This document shows, piece after piece, positions 12,101-23,780 of a DNA stretch of 64,000 nt. Each line of letters begins with the position of its first letter. The first letter of the stretch is position 1. The DNA is from Lotus japonicus (Eukaryota; Streptophyta; Magnoliopsida; Fabales; Fabaceae). Under the pieces are notes generated by a model, which saw only the letters and a program-made list of their open reading frames with translations, did not search any database and was not told where the DNA came from. Both the position numbers and the translations under genes were made by a program. The DNA is taken from contig NC_080045.1 in assembly GCF_012489685.1 (NCBI RefSeq), forward strand, positions 48,381,096-48,445,095, in the 5' to 3' direction.

Positions 12101-13052
12101 TTTCCCAAGTCATACATGTTTTGGACTCTTTGCTTTCGGCTATGGGACCCTGGTGGAATAGTGGTGCATTTTCAGCATTGGCATTCAATTGGATTCAGTC
12201 CTTCACCTTGAGGACAAGGTGAATTTTCAGGGGGAGTATTAATAGGTTCAAGCATGTCTACTCTAGAAGAAGGGGTCTACTCTAGAAGAAGGGGTTCTAA
12301 TGTGAAGTGAATTAGATTGGGGACCTAAGATGTAATTAGTATTAGTTGGTTAAATAAACAGCTGTTGCCAGCTGTAGGTTGTTAGAAACCGTTAGCAGAA
12401 TTATGTAGTATAAATAGGGGATAGCTTGTTGGTGAAGTCATGCTGGAAATTAGATTCCAGTTCAATTTGCTATTGAGCTTCTAGGTTGTAATCTCTCTAT
12501 TCTTATCAATAATAATCAGAGGAAATTACCAGTGTTATCAATAATTTTTTTTTTACTTTTCACTTTATACTAACTATTGTATCATGTCTCTGCATATGGT
12601 ATCTTAAACCATCGCTCATCCATTTCTTTGCTTCTCTGTTGATTATTCTTAGCTGTTGTGATTATTTTGTAAACTGGGTATGGCTGCAAGATGGACAGTC
12701 TTGAAAAAAAAAATGCTTGTTTATAGTTTTGAAGTCTGATTCACTAATATTTTCTACTTGCATATGGAGATCTTATCTCTCATGCAGAGGAAATTCACCT
12801 TTTATTTACTGTCGTGGCATTAAACCAGAGCAAGTTTCACTGTTATGTAGTTTGGCACATTTCTTTTTGCCTTAGTTTTGCTTGAACTGAATATTTCACA
12901 GGTCTCCTTCTGTAGCCCGAATTCGCCCTAAGATGCTTTATGCAACATCGAAAGACAGGTTCAGAAGGGAGCTGCAGGGAATACATTATGAGATTCAGGC
13001 AACAGACCCAACGGAGATGGATCTCGAAGTCCTCCGAGACCGTGCAAACTGA
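9191..13052 (+). CDS. ADF6: Actin-depolymerising factor (ADF/cofilin), ADF6-type
   Basis: Three exons: 9191-9217, 10564-10829 and 12902-13052, encoding 147 aa. ADF/cofilin binds G- and F-actin, severs and depolymerises filaments, and acts in the cytoplasm. The protein is a single ADF-H domain. The body starts at SGMGVAEQS (residues 14-22). The long actin-binding helix spans about 100-122 ([20 protein letters not shown]). The end is [25 protein letters not shown], as in Arabidopsis ADF6. Exon 1 encodes only MAFRARVGG, as expected for the longer N-terminus of the ADF6 subclass. Introns have GT/AG ends and the frame is kept (phases 0 and 2). The Ser just before GM (residue 14) aligns with the phosphorylation-regulated Ser6 of other plant ADFs. 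Both introns hold retroelement relics but the coding sequence looks intact. Confidence 0.93.
9720..9970 (-). mobile_element. Ty1/copia 3' end relic in ADF intron 1
   Basis: The minus strand translates at about 9870-9957 to [20 protein letters not shown] followed by a stop, which is the C-terminal RNase H signature of copia polyproteins. Next comes a polypurine tract (cttgaggggggt, about 9859-9870 on the minus strand) and an LTR-like stretch to about 9720. It is antisense to the host gene and lies wholly inside intron 1. Confidence 0.7.
12130..12545 (+). mobile_element. Ty3/gypsy 3' end and LTR relic in ADF intron 2
   Basis: A decayed C-terminal pol motif ([14 protein letters not shown], about 12205-12235) runs into a purine-rich tract (cagggggagta, about 12227-12237). 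An LTR-like stretch follows, with a TATA-like tataaatag near 12410 and a T-rich end near 12545. The LEDKV...GG ending beside the polypurine tract is typical of plant chromovirus-type gypsy elements. It has the same orientation as the host gene. Confidence 0.55.
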
Positions 13053-13474
13053 GCACCTACACAAGCTGAAAGGGTTATATCTGGGTGACGTAGTTAGGAT
13101 ATCTGAGGCCTCAGGGAATGTGGTTGACTGATACCCTTGAGTTTTAATATGGTCTTTAATCTGTTCTGGCACATTTTACATAAATAGATTAGTTTGAAAG
13201 TACATAATCTACACCTTTGAAGGCTGATTAAGGGTTCCTTCCTCAGAAACCTCAGTGCCGGGGAATTTGAGCTCTTTCTTACTACCATGATGCTTCTCAG
13301 GTGCAGATTAATATGACCATGGGTATTGAAAATTTGACTTATGTTCTATAAAATTTTAATTCTGTCAATGGAGGCATTTTGTGAATCTGATTTGTTGCCT
13401 GTTAGTATTTTTGTTTCTAGTCCAAACCTTAGAACATTGTTTTTCTGAAGCACTAGGATAGGAAGTATTTCTTA
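13053..13474. other. ADF 3' UTR and downstream region
   Basis: The sequence directly follows the ADF stop and probably contains its 3' UTR. No other feature is recognised. Confidence 0.4.
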
Positions 13475-15080
13475 AAATTGGTCCTTATAGGGACTAAAAT
13501 CGATCAGCTTTTGAAACTTTTCAATTATGATTGAAAGAACTAGAAGTGTTGTTTATCAACAACGATTGAAAAGGTCTACTTTTTGCACATAACATGGAGG
13601 AAAGCAATGAGGATTCCAATACATTCGTGATGCACTATAAAATCTCAATGTTTTAACTCTCGTTTAAACCCTTTCACTTTCTTTCTTCATCAAGTTTGTC
13701 TAGTTTCAATAGTTCTACATAGAATATTATTATATATTCGATTCGATTACATAATACTCACTCTTTTGCTATGTGGGATTCTTGCTTAGTCATCCTAATG
13801 CTAATATCTTTACTACTTGTACTCAACTCATGTATCATTCATATTACTAATAAAGACTGAATAAACACACTGGTCCCTTAAATATTTAGGGCTCGGCCTG
13901 TTTAGTTTTCAACATTATAAATAGGCAAAAAGGAATTTGAAAGATGAAAAAATGTTAAATTTAGTCATCATAGGGACTAAAATTAATCTTCTTTTAAAAC
14001 TTTTCAGTAATAGTTGAAAGAACTAAGCAGTATTGTTTAAGCTTAATAGCATTTTTGGTCCCTCACTTATCACGATTTGGCAGTTCGGGTCCCTTATGGA
14101 ATTTATTAGCCTACAACGTCCCTCACGTTTACGAATTGTTGCAGTTTTGGTTTTCCGTCAACTTTCATCTAATATTTAACGGTTTTTAATTAAAATATCA
14201 ATTAAAAAACCATAAACCATAAAATTGTTAATCATAAAACATAAAACTGTTCTTCAAGCCTTATTTTTAATTGACTTTTTAATTAAAACCCGTTAAATAT
14301 TGGATGAAAGTTGATGAAAAATTAAAATTGCAACAGTTAATAAACGTGAGGGACGTTATAGGCTAATAAATTTCTTGAGGGACCAGAACTATCAACTCAT
14401 GATAAGTTAGAGACCAAAACTGCTATTAAGCCTATTGTTTATCAACAACGATCGAAGTGGTCAACTTTTTGCACATATCATGGAAGAGAGCAGCAAATAT
14501 CCCTCCACATTCATCTTGCACCCTAGTTAATCTACATGTTCTAATTCCCTTTCAAAACCCTTCTACTTCCTTATTTGGAATTTTTTCCTAAAGATGACAA
14601 TATTTACGTTGAATTTCACCTCACTCTTTGTGTTGTGAAATCACATGGTTCTAATCAAGTTTTAATCCATGAAATTGTTGGCGATGACGATCTCTATAAA
14701 ATCCACCACCAACTTTCTTCATAAATTATGTTGTAAGTAAGTGACAGTTTTGTTCCTCCTAAGAAATAAAAAACTTTCTTTATAAAGTTTATCTATATTC
14801 AATAGTTATTACAAATTCAATCACATCACATAATACTTACCCTTATATGGTAAGTGGTTTTCTTGCTTAGGTCTTCCGAATGCTAATAATACCTTACGAC
14901 TTGTACTCAAGTCATGTTTCATTCATATACATTTGTCGCTGAAATATTTAAGGTTAGTCATTTCAGTTTCTCAACCACAGAAATAAGCAAAACAATCCAT
15001 GAAAGATGAAAAAAAAAATGATGAAAAAAAAATCAATCTAGACCCTATAGGAGGGAATAAAATTGATCACCTTTTCAAAC
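13475..15080 (+). repeat. Diverged tandem direct repeats
   Basis: A unit beginning near tatagggactaaaat recurs at about 13487, 13972 and 15040. The first two copies share the order: gattgaaagaact, tttatcaacaacgat, tttttgcacat, then gctaata...acttgtactcaa and ataaatagg/aaataagc. The middle unit is interrupted by the MITE at 14040-14432, so that insertion came after the duplication. No gene is recognised. Confidence 0.6.
14040..14432. mobile_element. Mutator-like MITE with perfect 9-bp target duplication
   Basis: A 393-base element with inverted ends (agcttaatagcatttttggt at left, gctattaagcc at right). TIRs of about 150 bases cover most of its length. A perfect 9-base duplication, tattgttta, lies at 14031-14039 and 14433-14441. 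No coding capacity. The ends resemble those of the larger elements at 1693, 6848 and 15788, so these look like one superfamily. Confidence 0.8.
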
Positions 15081-15583
15081 TTGTATGTAATAGTTGACAG
15101 AACTATGAGTCTGTTTGGTGGGCATGATAAACAGACAAGATATAATAGTGTAATGATATCCTACTACAATATGTTGTTTGTTGTGACAGCAAGATAGGAT
15201 AACGCAATTATGTCTTTTATCTTACTATCATGTGTAAAAGTTATCCTAAGGGGAGAGTTGAATCAGAACTTATCCTGCCTGGATAAGATAACAAATTTCT
15301 ATTCTCCAAAGCCACATGAATCTTATGGACGTTTCAGGCCAAGGTGTAAGAAATTCTGCATGCTTTGTTGTTCTACAGTGAGTTCCGGGTACAAAATGTT
15401 ATTATTGAGATCGCTCTACACTAGCGGTGGGATGGGTGGGCAGGAAGCAGAATCGCCCTTGGAAATTGCTGCAAGAATTAAACCAGATTGATAGACTTAT
15501 GCTTGAAGCGAATTGTGCAAGGGTCTTCCATATCTTTAAGGAGGCAAATTCAAACTCACTTAGAAGAGTGTGTTCCCAATACC

Positions 15584-15588
<5 letters not shown>

Positions 15589-15636
<48 letters not shown>
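15589..15636. repeat. (TA)n microsatellite
   Basis: About 24 uninterrupted TA dinucleotides. The matching place in the inverted arm (about 19750) has only a short version, so it expanded in this copy. Confidence 0.95.
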
Positions 15637-15643
<7 letters not shown>

Positions 15644-15787
15644 AAACACTTAAGCATAAATGTTAACTTTCTTTACTTCTATAAAAATGATTATTCATTT
15701 TGATTATTAAATTTCCTTTTAATTAATATCAGTCAAACTTATCAATGAAAAGTAACTCAGTTTTAATGAAAGGATTGATAAATAAAA

Positions 15788-17040
15788 GGCTAAGGCTTAA
15801 AAGCATATTTGGTCCCCCACAAATGTGATATGTGCAAACATGGTCCCTACACTTTAAAAATAGCATTTTTAGTCCCCGACGTTACCCTCCGTCATCAATT
15901 TTGGTCCCTTTTTCCCTTTTCCGTTAAAAAATAACGTTTTCTGGAAAACCCAGAAAAAAATTCACCATCTTCAAGTATCATCTTCATCATTTTCTCTAGA
16001 AAACCCAGGAAAAAAAAATCATCGTCTTTCATTCTAATCTTCATCTACAGTATTCCATACTCATTACAACCAAACCCAAAATAAATAAATAAAACATGAT
16101 TTTTCAACAATTCCATTGACAACAAATCATCTTCCATCCCAAAAGAAAGAAAATCATCTTTTTTCCTATCCACGAATCCAGTACCACTCATCTCCCATAA
16201 AAAAACATTACCACTCACTCCTTGCTTTGTAGCCTTTCATCCTCTCAGATCAGTATAGCTTCCCCTAGATCTGAAAACTTACCCTATATATGAACGCTTC
16301 GTCCTCCTCCAATCCCTCAACTCCCAACACCCACACCATCGTAGCAATGATTACCCATCACCGTCTCTGTCAAAATTTCTCGTTCCAAAAGGGGGATTCG
16401 GTGACCCATCATCGAGATCTGAATCTTTGCTTGAAGATTTGTTGTGGTGGCTGCAGATTTCGGTTTGGTGGTTGAAAATAGTGAAGAAGAGGAGAAGACG
16501 AGGCGATTGGGTTGGTGGGTGGTGGCTAAGGTATTCTTGGGGAAGATGGGGATAGAGCTTCAAAGGTTGAAATTTCTTGATTTGAAGAACCAGAGAAATT
16601 GTGAGGAAGTGAGGAGTGAAATAGAAATTGCAAATGATGATGAAGATGTATCGATACCTCCCATGTCTATGCTTAGAACAAAAGATCTGTTTTGGCTTTA
16701 TCTGGTTACTGGCTTCATGTCTTCCTCTATTTCGTAAGCTACTACTAGTTTCCTCTGTTTCGCAGGCGTTACCCAAAAGATATGTTCCTCTGGTCGTGGT
16801 GGTGGCTGAGCGAGGAGTGAGGACGGATATGGTTTGGTTTGTGTGGTTGAAGAATGGAGAGAATGAAGATGAAGGTGGTGACTGAGTTTTCCAGAAAACG
16901 TTATCTTTTAACGAAAAAGGGAAACTGGACCAAAATTGTTAACAGAGAGAAACGTCGGGGACTAAGAATGTCATTTTTATAGTTTTGGGACCATGTTTAC
17001 ACATATCGCATTCGTGGGGGACCAAATGTGCTTTTAAGCC
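15788..17040. mobile_element. Non-autonomous Mutator-like element in palindrome arm
   Basis: Inverted ends (ggctaaggcttaaaagc at left, gcttttaagcc at right) continue as TIRs of about 130 bases. A perfect 9-base duplication, taaataaaa, occupies 15779-15787 and 17041-17049. The three paralogous repeat units nearby keep the unoccupied site as a single taaataaaa(-like) sequence (for example near 17819), which proves the boundaries. No transposase. The interior holds ORFs (16351-16776 minus, 16444-16737 plus) with no recognised domain and may be captured DNA. Confidence 0.88.
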
Positions 17041-20000
17041 TAAATAAAAATTATTAATATATAAATTCACTAGAGTGCATGATGAATGTGCTTTTATTTA
17101 TGTAAAAAAGTTGGACCTTTCAAATCGTTGTTCATAAAATAAATACGTGTGTTTGGTGGTTAGGATATGATAAGAACATGATGATAGTGATTATTGGGAG
17201 ACAAGACAAGAGCAGGATGATAGTGATTATTGGGAGACAAGACAAGAACAGAGGCAAAAGGATAGAGCATTGAACATGCCACTACAAGGGGCTACCACAA
17301 ACTTACACAATTTCATTAATATGTCATGCAGAGATTCTCTAGCTTCATTAATATTCAAACATAAAACATAATTGTTAGCAATATTTTCTGTCCAACACTC
17401 TTTATTCAACACTTTCTTATTCATCAGTTGAAACTCAGATCACTATCTGTCTCATATTTTTAGTGGACCTATTTGAATCTTAACCAATGACAGAGTGTTG
17501 AATAAACTATTAAAAAAGAAAGTATCACTAGCATTTTGCCAACTTAAATGTTGTATTTGTTGTAATGTTTTTTTAACTAGTCATTAATAATTTTATTTAT
17601 TGTGTTAATTTTTCACCTCTCTTATGTATTTTTCAGACAAAATTTCCTCTATATTTTAATATTTAAAAATATCTTAATTTTCAAATAATTCGTGTATAAA
17701 TTTTTTTTATGAATAATCTAAAAAAAGTGATTATTCATTTTGATTATTAAATGACCTTTTAATTAATTTATCAGTCAAATTTTCAAATATAATGTAACTC
17801 TGTTTTAATGAAGGATTAGTAAATAAAAATTATTTAGAAATGTAAATTCATTAGAGTGTCTGATGAATATGCTTCTATTTATTTGAAAAAGGTGGACCTT
17901 TTAGATCGTTGTTCATAAAAAAATATGTATCTTTGGTGGTTAGTATATGATACGAGCAGGATGATAGTGGTTAGTGGAAGACAACATACACATATGAGAA
18001 CATAAGCAGAAGGATAGAACATTTAACATGCCACTACTAGGGGCTACCAAAAACTTCCACAATTTCATTAATTTTGTATGCAGAGATTCCCTAACTTCAT
18101 TAATATTCTAACATGGAACACGATTGTTAGAAATACTTTCTACCCAACACTCTTTGTTCCACACTTTCTAATCATCAGCTGAAATTCAGATAACTGTCAG
18201 TCTCATATTTATAATGGACCTACTTAAATCTTAACAATGATAGAGTGTTGAAAAAACTATTTAAAAAGAAAGTATTGCTAGCATTTTTCCAATTAAATGT
18301 TGTTTTTGTTAAATATCGTTGTTCTAAATGAATAATCATTTTTTAACAACAAATACAACATTTAAATTGGAAAAGTGCTAGTAATACTTTCTTTATCAAT
18401 AGATTATTCAACACTCTGTCATTGGTTAAAGTTCAAGTAGGTCAACTAAACATATGAGACTGACAGTCATCTGAATTTCAACTAATGAAAAGAAGTGTAA
18501 AATAGAGAGTGTTGGATAGAAAGTATTGCTAATAATCATGTTTCATGTTTGAATACTATTGAAACTAGGAAATCCCTACATACCATATTAATGAAATTGT
18601 GGAAGTTTCTGGTAGCCCTTAGTAGTGACATGTTCAATGCTCTATCCTTTTAGCTCCGCTCTTATCTATGTATGTCTTGTCATTCTAATCACTATCATCC
18701 TGCTCTTATCATATCATAGCCACCAAACAGGCGTATCTTTTATATGAACAACGATATGAAAAGTCCACATTTCTCACATAAATATAAGCACATTCATCAT
18801 GCACTCTAATGAATTTACATATCTAAATAATTTTTATTTACTAATCATTTCATTATAACTAAGTTACATTTCATTGATAAGTTTGACTGATGCAATAATA
18901 AAAAGGCAATTTAACAATCAAAATGAATTTTTATTTTTTGAGATTATTCATAAAGAAAGTTTAATACACGAATTATTTGAAAATTAAGATATTCTTAAAT
19001 ATCAAAATATAGAGGAAATTTTGTCTGAAAAATAAATAAGAGGGGTGAAAAATTAACACAATAAATAAAATTACTAATGATTAATTAAAAAAACATTACA
19101 AATAATACAACATTTAAATTGGAAAACTGCTAGTGATACTATCTTTTTTAATAGTTTATTCAACACTCTATCATTCGTTAAGATTCAAGTAGGTTCACTA
19201 AAAATATGAGATAGATAGTGATATGAATTTCAACTGATGAATAAGAAAGTGATGAATAAAGAGTATTTGACAGAAAACACTGCTAACAATCATGTTTCAT
19301 GTTTGAATATTAATGAAGCTAGGGAGTCCCTGCATACCATATTAATGAAATTGTTGAAGTTTCTAGTAGCCCTTGTTGTGGCATGTTCAATGCTCTATCC
19401 TTTTGCCTCTGTTCTCATCTGTGTTTGTCTTGTCTCCCACTAATCACTATCATGCTGCTCTGATCATACCCTAACCACCAAACACACATATTTATTTTAT
19501 GAACAATGATCTGAAAGGTCAATTTTTTTATATAAATAGAAGCACATGCATCATGCACTCTAACTAGTGAATTTATATATCTGAATAATTTTTATTTATC
19601 AATCCTTTCATTAAAACCGAGTTACATTTCATTTTTAAGTTTGACTAATACATTAATTAAAAGGAAATTTAATCATCAAAATGAATAATCACTTTTTTAG
19701 AAGTAAAGAATGTTAACATTTGTGCTTAAGTGTTTTTTTAAGAGAATTGATAAATAGATATAAAAGAGGTTTTGGAAACATACTCTCCTAAGTGAGGCTA
19801 GTTCAAGGTAACAACAAAATAACAAACAAGAAAAGAAGGAAGGAAAAAGCACAACAATACAACAACAAAAAAACCTGAAAAGGAGGAAACAAAAACACAA
19901 CAAAACAATGTATGACAACAGAGGCAACACACAACAAAACTGAAGAGAACAACGCCAGCAAAGTCCAACGCATTCCACACCAACACAGCATGCTAATCGC

Positions 20001-20801
20001 ACCATAGCTAGTCGTAGGCAACAACTCAAGCTAGAGGAGGTTGTTTGCTTCCACACCGAAGCCAGAGACAGATGAAACAAGAAGAACTCGTCTCAATGTT
20101 CCCCAACATTTGTGCACTCAAAACGAAACGAATTGGAGTCTCTACAACAATGCTCAAAATAAAATAAAAAGTGAATATTTTAATATGTATAAAAAAAACT
20201 CTAGGGGAAGAGGTTTTTCTCTATATTTCAACCACTCCTTTACTTTTTCTTATAAAAAACCGTCAAATATCCGTTTCTTTGCAACATATATATTCCTGAT
20301 CAAAGGCCATAAATCTAATGTTTAACGATCAATTTAACAAGTTGTAACGTAGAAAAGACTTAAGCTGAAAAGATGATATTAAAAGCAAGAAACTGAAAAC
20401 TTGAATAAATTCAATTGAATGTCATTAATTCCTACATTATTCATAAAAAAAATTGTATACACCAATTATTTGAAAGTTAAGATATTTTTAAATATCAAAA
20501 TATAATTGATGGTGGATAAGTAACACTCGAGACCAATCACGGAAACTTTATCTTGCTTGAGCTCTACGCTCATAATGAGACCTCAGGTCAGGTGGGGCTA
20601 CCCGCTAAGTTTAAGTATATCAATAAGCGGAGGAAAATAAACTAACAAGGATTCCCTTAGTAAAGCGAGCGAACTGGAAAGAGCTCACCATGAGAATCGG
20701 TCGCTACCGGCGTCTGAATTGTAGTCTGGAGAAACATCCTCAGTAGCGGACCGGACCCAAGTCCCTAGAAAGGGGCGTCAAAGAGGATGGGAGCCATGTT
20801 T

Positions 20802-23474
20802 CACTACAAGAAAGCAGGCATTTAGCGGCCACTTTTTTGCGGCGGTTTATGCAACCGTCGTCGCTCCTATTTAAAACTTGGCAGTTTGCGGCGGTTGGTC
20901 TTGTCTGCCGGTAAATGTTTTATGCTAACGACGGTTCCAACCGCCGGTATCTGTTTTTTAAATCCAAAATCCTCAACACGCACGAAGAGAATTGCAGTTC
21001 CCTCTATTCCAATCTTTCACCAAGACCCTCATACCTCTCTCTGTGTCGCTCACAAACCGTCTGTTTTCCGTCCTCTCCACCATGGTCCTCTCTACCATGT
21101 CGTCTTCTCCATCTTCATCCTCTCTCATCATAACGACACAACCTTCTTCTACAAAACCCTAAATGTTAGGTTAGGTTCACCCCCATCGACCTAAGCCACC
21201 ATGGCACCTGTGGTTCGAGACCCTCTCCTCACCGTCGACCCATCAGTAGCCACGACGCCATCGAGCTACCAAACTCAGCCACGACAAAACCTACAACCAA
21301 TTCGAACTCGATTCTCCTCCCTCGGCTAAGCTTCATCTCCGTTTCGTTTCTCGACGCACATCGCCACGCTCTGTCTCGCATCATCTCCATGGTAGGTTTC
21401 AGATCTATTCTATGGAAAATTGGTTTCCCATCTTCACTGTTTCGTGTTCATGGTTAGGGTTTCGTGATTCCAATCACAAGATGTTGCAGAACCCTCTTGC
21501 GTCATCTCTCTTTGCCCCTTCCAACAACGCCGATTCTGCAAAAAGCTCTTCGCTGACCACGCATTGATTGATTTTCTCCTTCTTTGTTTTTGGGTAATTT
21601 CGCTTTTCTCTACATGCCGATTCCTCATTTCTGTTTTGTGATTGAAGTTCTTTTTCATCAATGCGTTGTGAATAATTGTAGGTCTTTTGTGGTTCTGCTT
21701 GTGTGTTTGTTTGCGGTGGGGCACTTGATTGTGCTTGTTGGAGTTGAATTTTTCATTATTTGGTTTCGTTGTGGAATTGGTTTCTGTATTTCGATTTTGG
21801 AGATCTTGAGTTGGCTGTTGTGTAATTTTAATAGCTGAAATTCAAGGGTGTCTGTATTGGCTCCTCCATTTAGAAGCATTTTGTAGATGTGCATCTAGGG
21901 TTCAACCGAACTGGAGTGGTGCAGGGCAAATTTGTTTGATTGGTAGAGTGATATTTGATTAGTTAGTTGTTTGTTGAGTCTTCATTGTGTTAATCCTTGA
22001 TTGATAAGTGCCCCCAATAGTTTTTCTGCATTGTATCTCTGATGTTATTTTCTATCATTTAGTAGTTTTTGAATTGTTATGTGTGCTTATGTTTTGTTTC
22101 TTGGACTGTCTACAGTGGTGGCTGTTCTGGTATGGAAACGTATAATGTTCCTGAAACTAGAAACTCGGATGCTTTCTTGGTAATTCCTTTTATAATGTTT
22201 TTGTAACTTCTAGTCCCTTCAACTTTGATGTATCAAGATTCCTTTAATGATTTTTTATATTCTTGTAACTATAATCATTTTGTATGTCTTATCACTAAGG
22301 TTGGAATAGGATGATAGTGAATAATGTTGTAACTCTATCATTTTGACTTAGGTTGAAGCTGCTGATATAAACTCGCACTTCCCAAGCTCAAATCTTGAAC
22401 AAACTGAAGTTGAGTAATTATTATAAATATTTGTATTAAGCTCTTCCTTTAATATAGCTCTGTTTTTGGCAAATAGTAATTTTCACAAGTCTATATAATG
22501 TAAATCACTTCTGTACAATTCAAACTCAAGAAATAACATTCATAAATTATTCTTCCAACTTACTCTTTCATGGTCTATTTCCAAATGTGTTGGATGAATA
22601 TGGTTCTTCTTTGTTTTATAAGTAATATGATTAACTGTTTTTATGCTTCTTATAGACTTAGGTGGATTCCTAGCTAAACATATATAAACACCTAAGCTTT
22701 ATTATGTATGTGTAAAGAACAATGGAATAATAAGAGTATTTTTTTCTTTGGGCAGAATTGACATGCTGGAGAAAAAGCAGTGAAAACTGGGTTTTCTCTT
22801 TCTTTCGAGTTGCTGATTTGCTTAATTTTAAGAGGAAGAGCAGAGGTAAAATGCACAAACTTCATTTCTTGCCAAGGACCCTCATAAGCATTAAGAGGAT
22901 CCTGGAACTTGCTTTCTCTGTTTGTTAAGAATTTACTCATCTGTTATGCATTTTGCTTTTTCTATCATTAGAGGTTGGCAGGTTGCGTTACTTAGTGTAT
23001 GGTTGGAACTTGGAATTGATTTCTTTTATACTTAGTGTTCTACTACACAATACTTATGGAAGTATTTTGGTTTGTTTGAATGGAGTTCTTGTGGTATAAC
23101 TTGTTTGGATCAATTTATTATGTATGCAAAATTAGAAAGCAGGTTGAAAAAATTTGCAATTTTTTTTTTCAATTTTCTGGAGACATGGCGGCGGTTGAAA
23201 CCGCCGTTAAGTTCACCAAATAAATAGCGGCGGTTAAAATCGCCGGGAAACTCTTAGATTGAATGCGTTTATGTATTGATCTTAGCGGCGGTTACAACCG
23301 CCGCAAACTATCTTGGGACGGTTTGCGTGGCGGTTCCGCACAACCGCCGCTAAAGCTCTCGCGACGCTCAACTTAGCGGCGCTTGGCCAACCGCCGGCAG
23401 ATATATTTAGCGGCGGTTTTAACCGCCGCCGGTCCCACTTTCAACCGCCGCTAACTGCCTGTTTTGTTGTAGTG
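20802..23474. mobile_element. CACTA (En/Spm) transposon, non-autonomous, 2673 bp
   Basis: The ends are cactacaagaaagcaggc at left and, at right, the reverse complement of cactacaacaaaacaggc, the terminal motif of CACTA elements. A 3-base duplication, ttt, flanks it (20799-20801 and 23475-23477). Removing the element restores the sequence seen in rRNA copy 2, apart from one base, so the boundaries are certain. Subterminal arrays of gcggcggtt/aaccgccgc occur at 20820-20945 and 23190-23455. No TnpA/TnpD-like ORF is visible, so it would need transposase from elsewhere. The interior looks like captured gene sequence. Confidence 0.93.
22116..22417 (+). pseudogene. Possible captured exons inside the CACTA element
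   Basis: Two candidate exons, 22116-22179 and 22352-22417, are bounded by tacag, ttgg/taattcc and cttag splice-like signals and join in phase 0. The frame reads METYNVPETRNSDAFL and then VEAADINSHFPSSNL, ending in a stop. Upstream (20960-21420) a CT-rich, ATG-bearing segment resembles a 5' exon followed by an intron. CACTA elements often carry host gene fragments. I do not recognise the source gene, and expression is unknown. Confidence 0.35.
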
Positions 23475-23780
23475 TTTTGCCCGGACCCTGTCGCACCACG
23501 AGGCGCTATCGGCGAGTTGAGTTGTTTGGGAGTGCAACCATAATCGAGCGGCAAATTTCGTCCAAGGCTAAATACTGGCGAGACACTGATAGCGAACAAG
23601 TACCGCAAGGGAAAGATGAATAGGACTTTGAAAAGATAGTCAAAGAGTGCTTGAAGTTGTCAGGAGGGAAGCGAATGGGGGCAGACGATGTGTCTCGGTC
23701 GGATGTGGAACGGTGCAAGCCGGTCCGCCAATCGACTCGGGACATTGACCGATGCAGATTGTGGTGGTGGCCAAAGCCTA

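Larger units (their letters stand above)
15545..19805. repeat. Large palindrome of dispersed repeat units
   Basis: Two plus-oriented copies of a repeat unit (about 15545-17600 and 17700-18320) are followed by two inverted copies (about 18340-18970 and 19000-19805). The centre lies near 18325-18350, where gttgtttttgtta faces taacaacaaatacaac. The first arm also contains the Mutator-like element at 15788-17040. Each unit includes an internal MITE-like module with inverted gctagcaatactttctt ends (near 17350-17540, 18122-18290, 18370-18535, 19125-19290). No protein gene is supported; the small ORFs at 17227, 19237 and 19697 are repeat translations. Confidence 0.75.
20579..23780 (+). pseudogene. 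26S rRNA 5' fragment, copy 1, split by a CACTA element
   Basis: 20579-20801 and 23475-23780 together match the first 530 or so bases of plant 26S rRNA. Landmarks are gacctcaggtcagg at the mature 5' end, atatcaataagcgg, tgcccggaccctgtcgc, gaacaagtaccgcaa and gatgtggaacggtgcaagcc. Many differences from a functional rRNA are C-to-T or G-to-A, as expected for old methylated DNA. It stops abruptly after ggtggtggccaaagcc, has no adjacent spacer or 5.8S gene, and is interrupted by a transposon, so it is a pseudogene. Confidence 0.9.

Noticed and set aside
15427..15666. 79-codon ORF running into poly-Ile/Tyr
   Set aside because: The tail is a translation of the (TA)n microsatellite; the rest is repeat DNA.
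19697..20080. 127-codon minus-strand ORF rich in Cys, Leu and Phe
   Set aside because: It runs out of palindrome repeat DNA, has no recognisable domain and overlaps other frames of the same low-complexity sequence.
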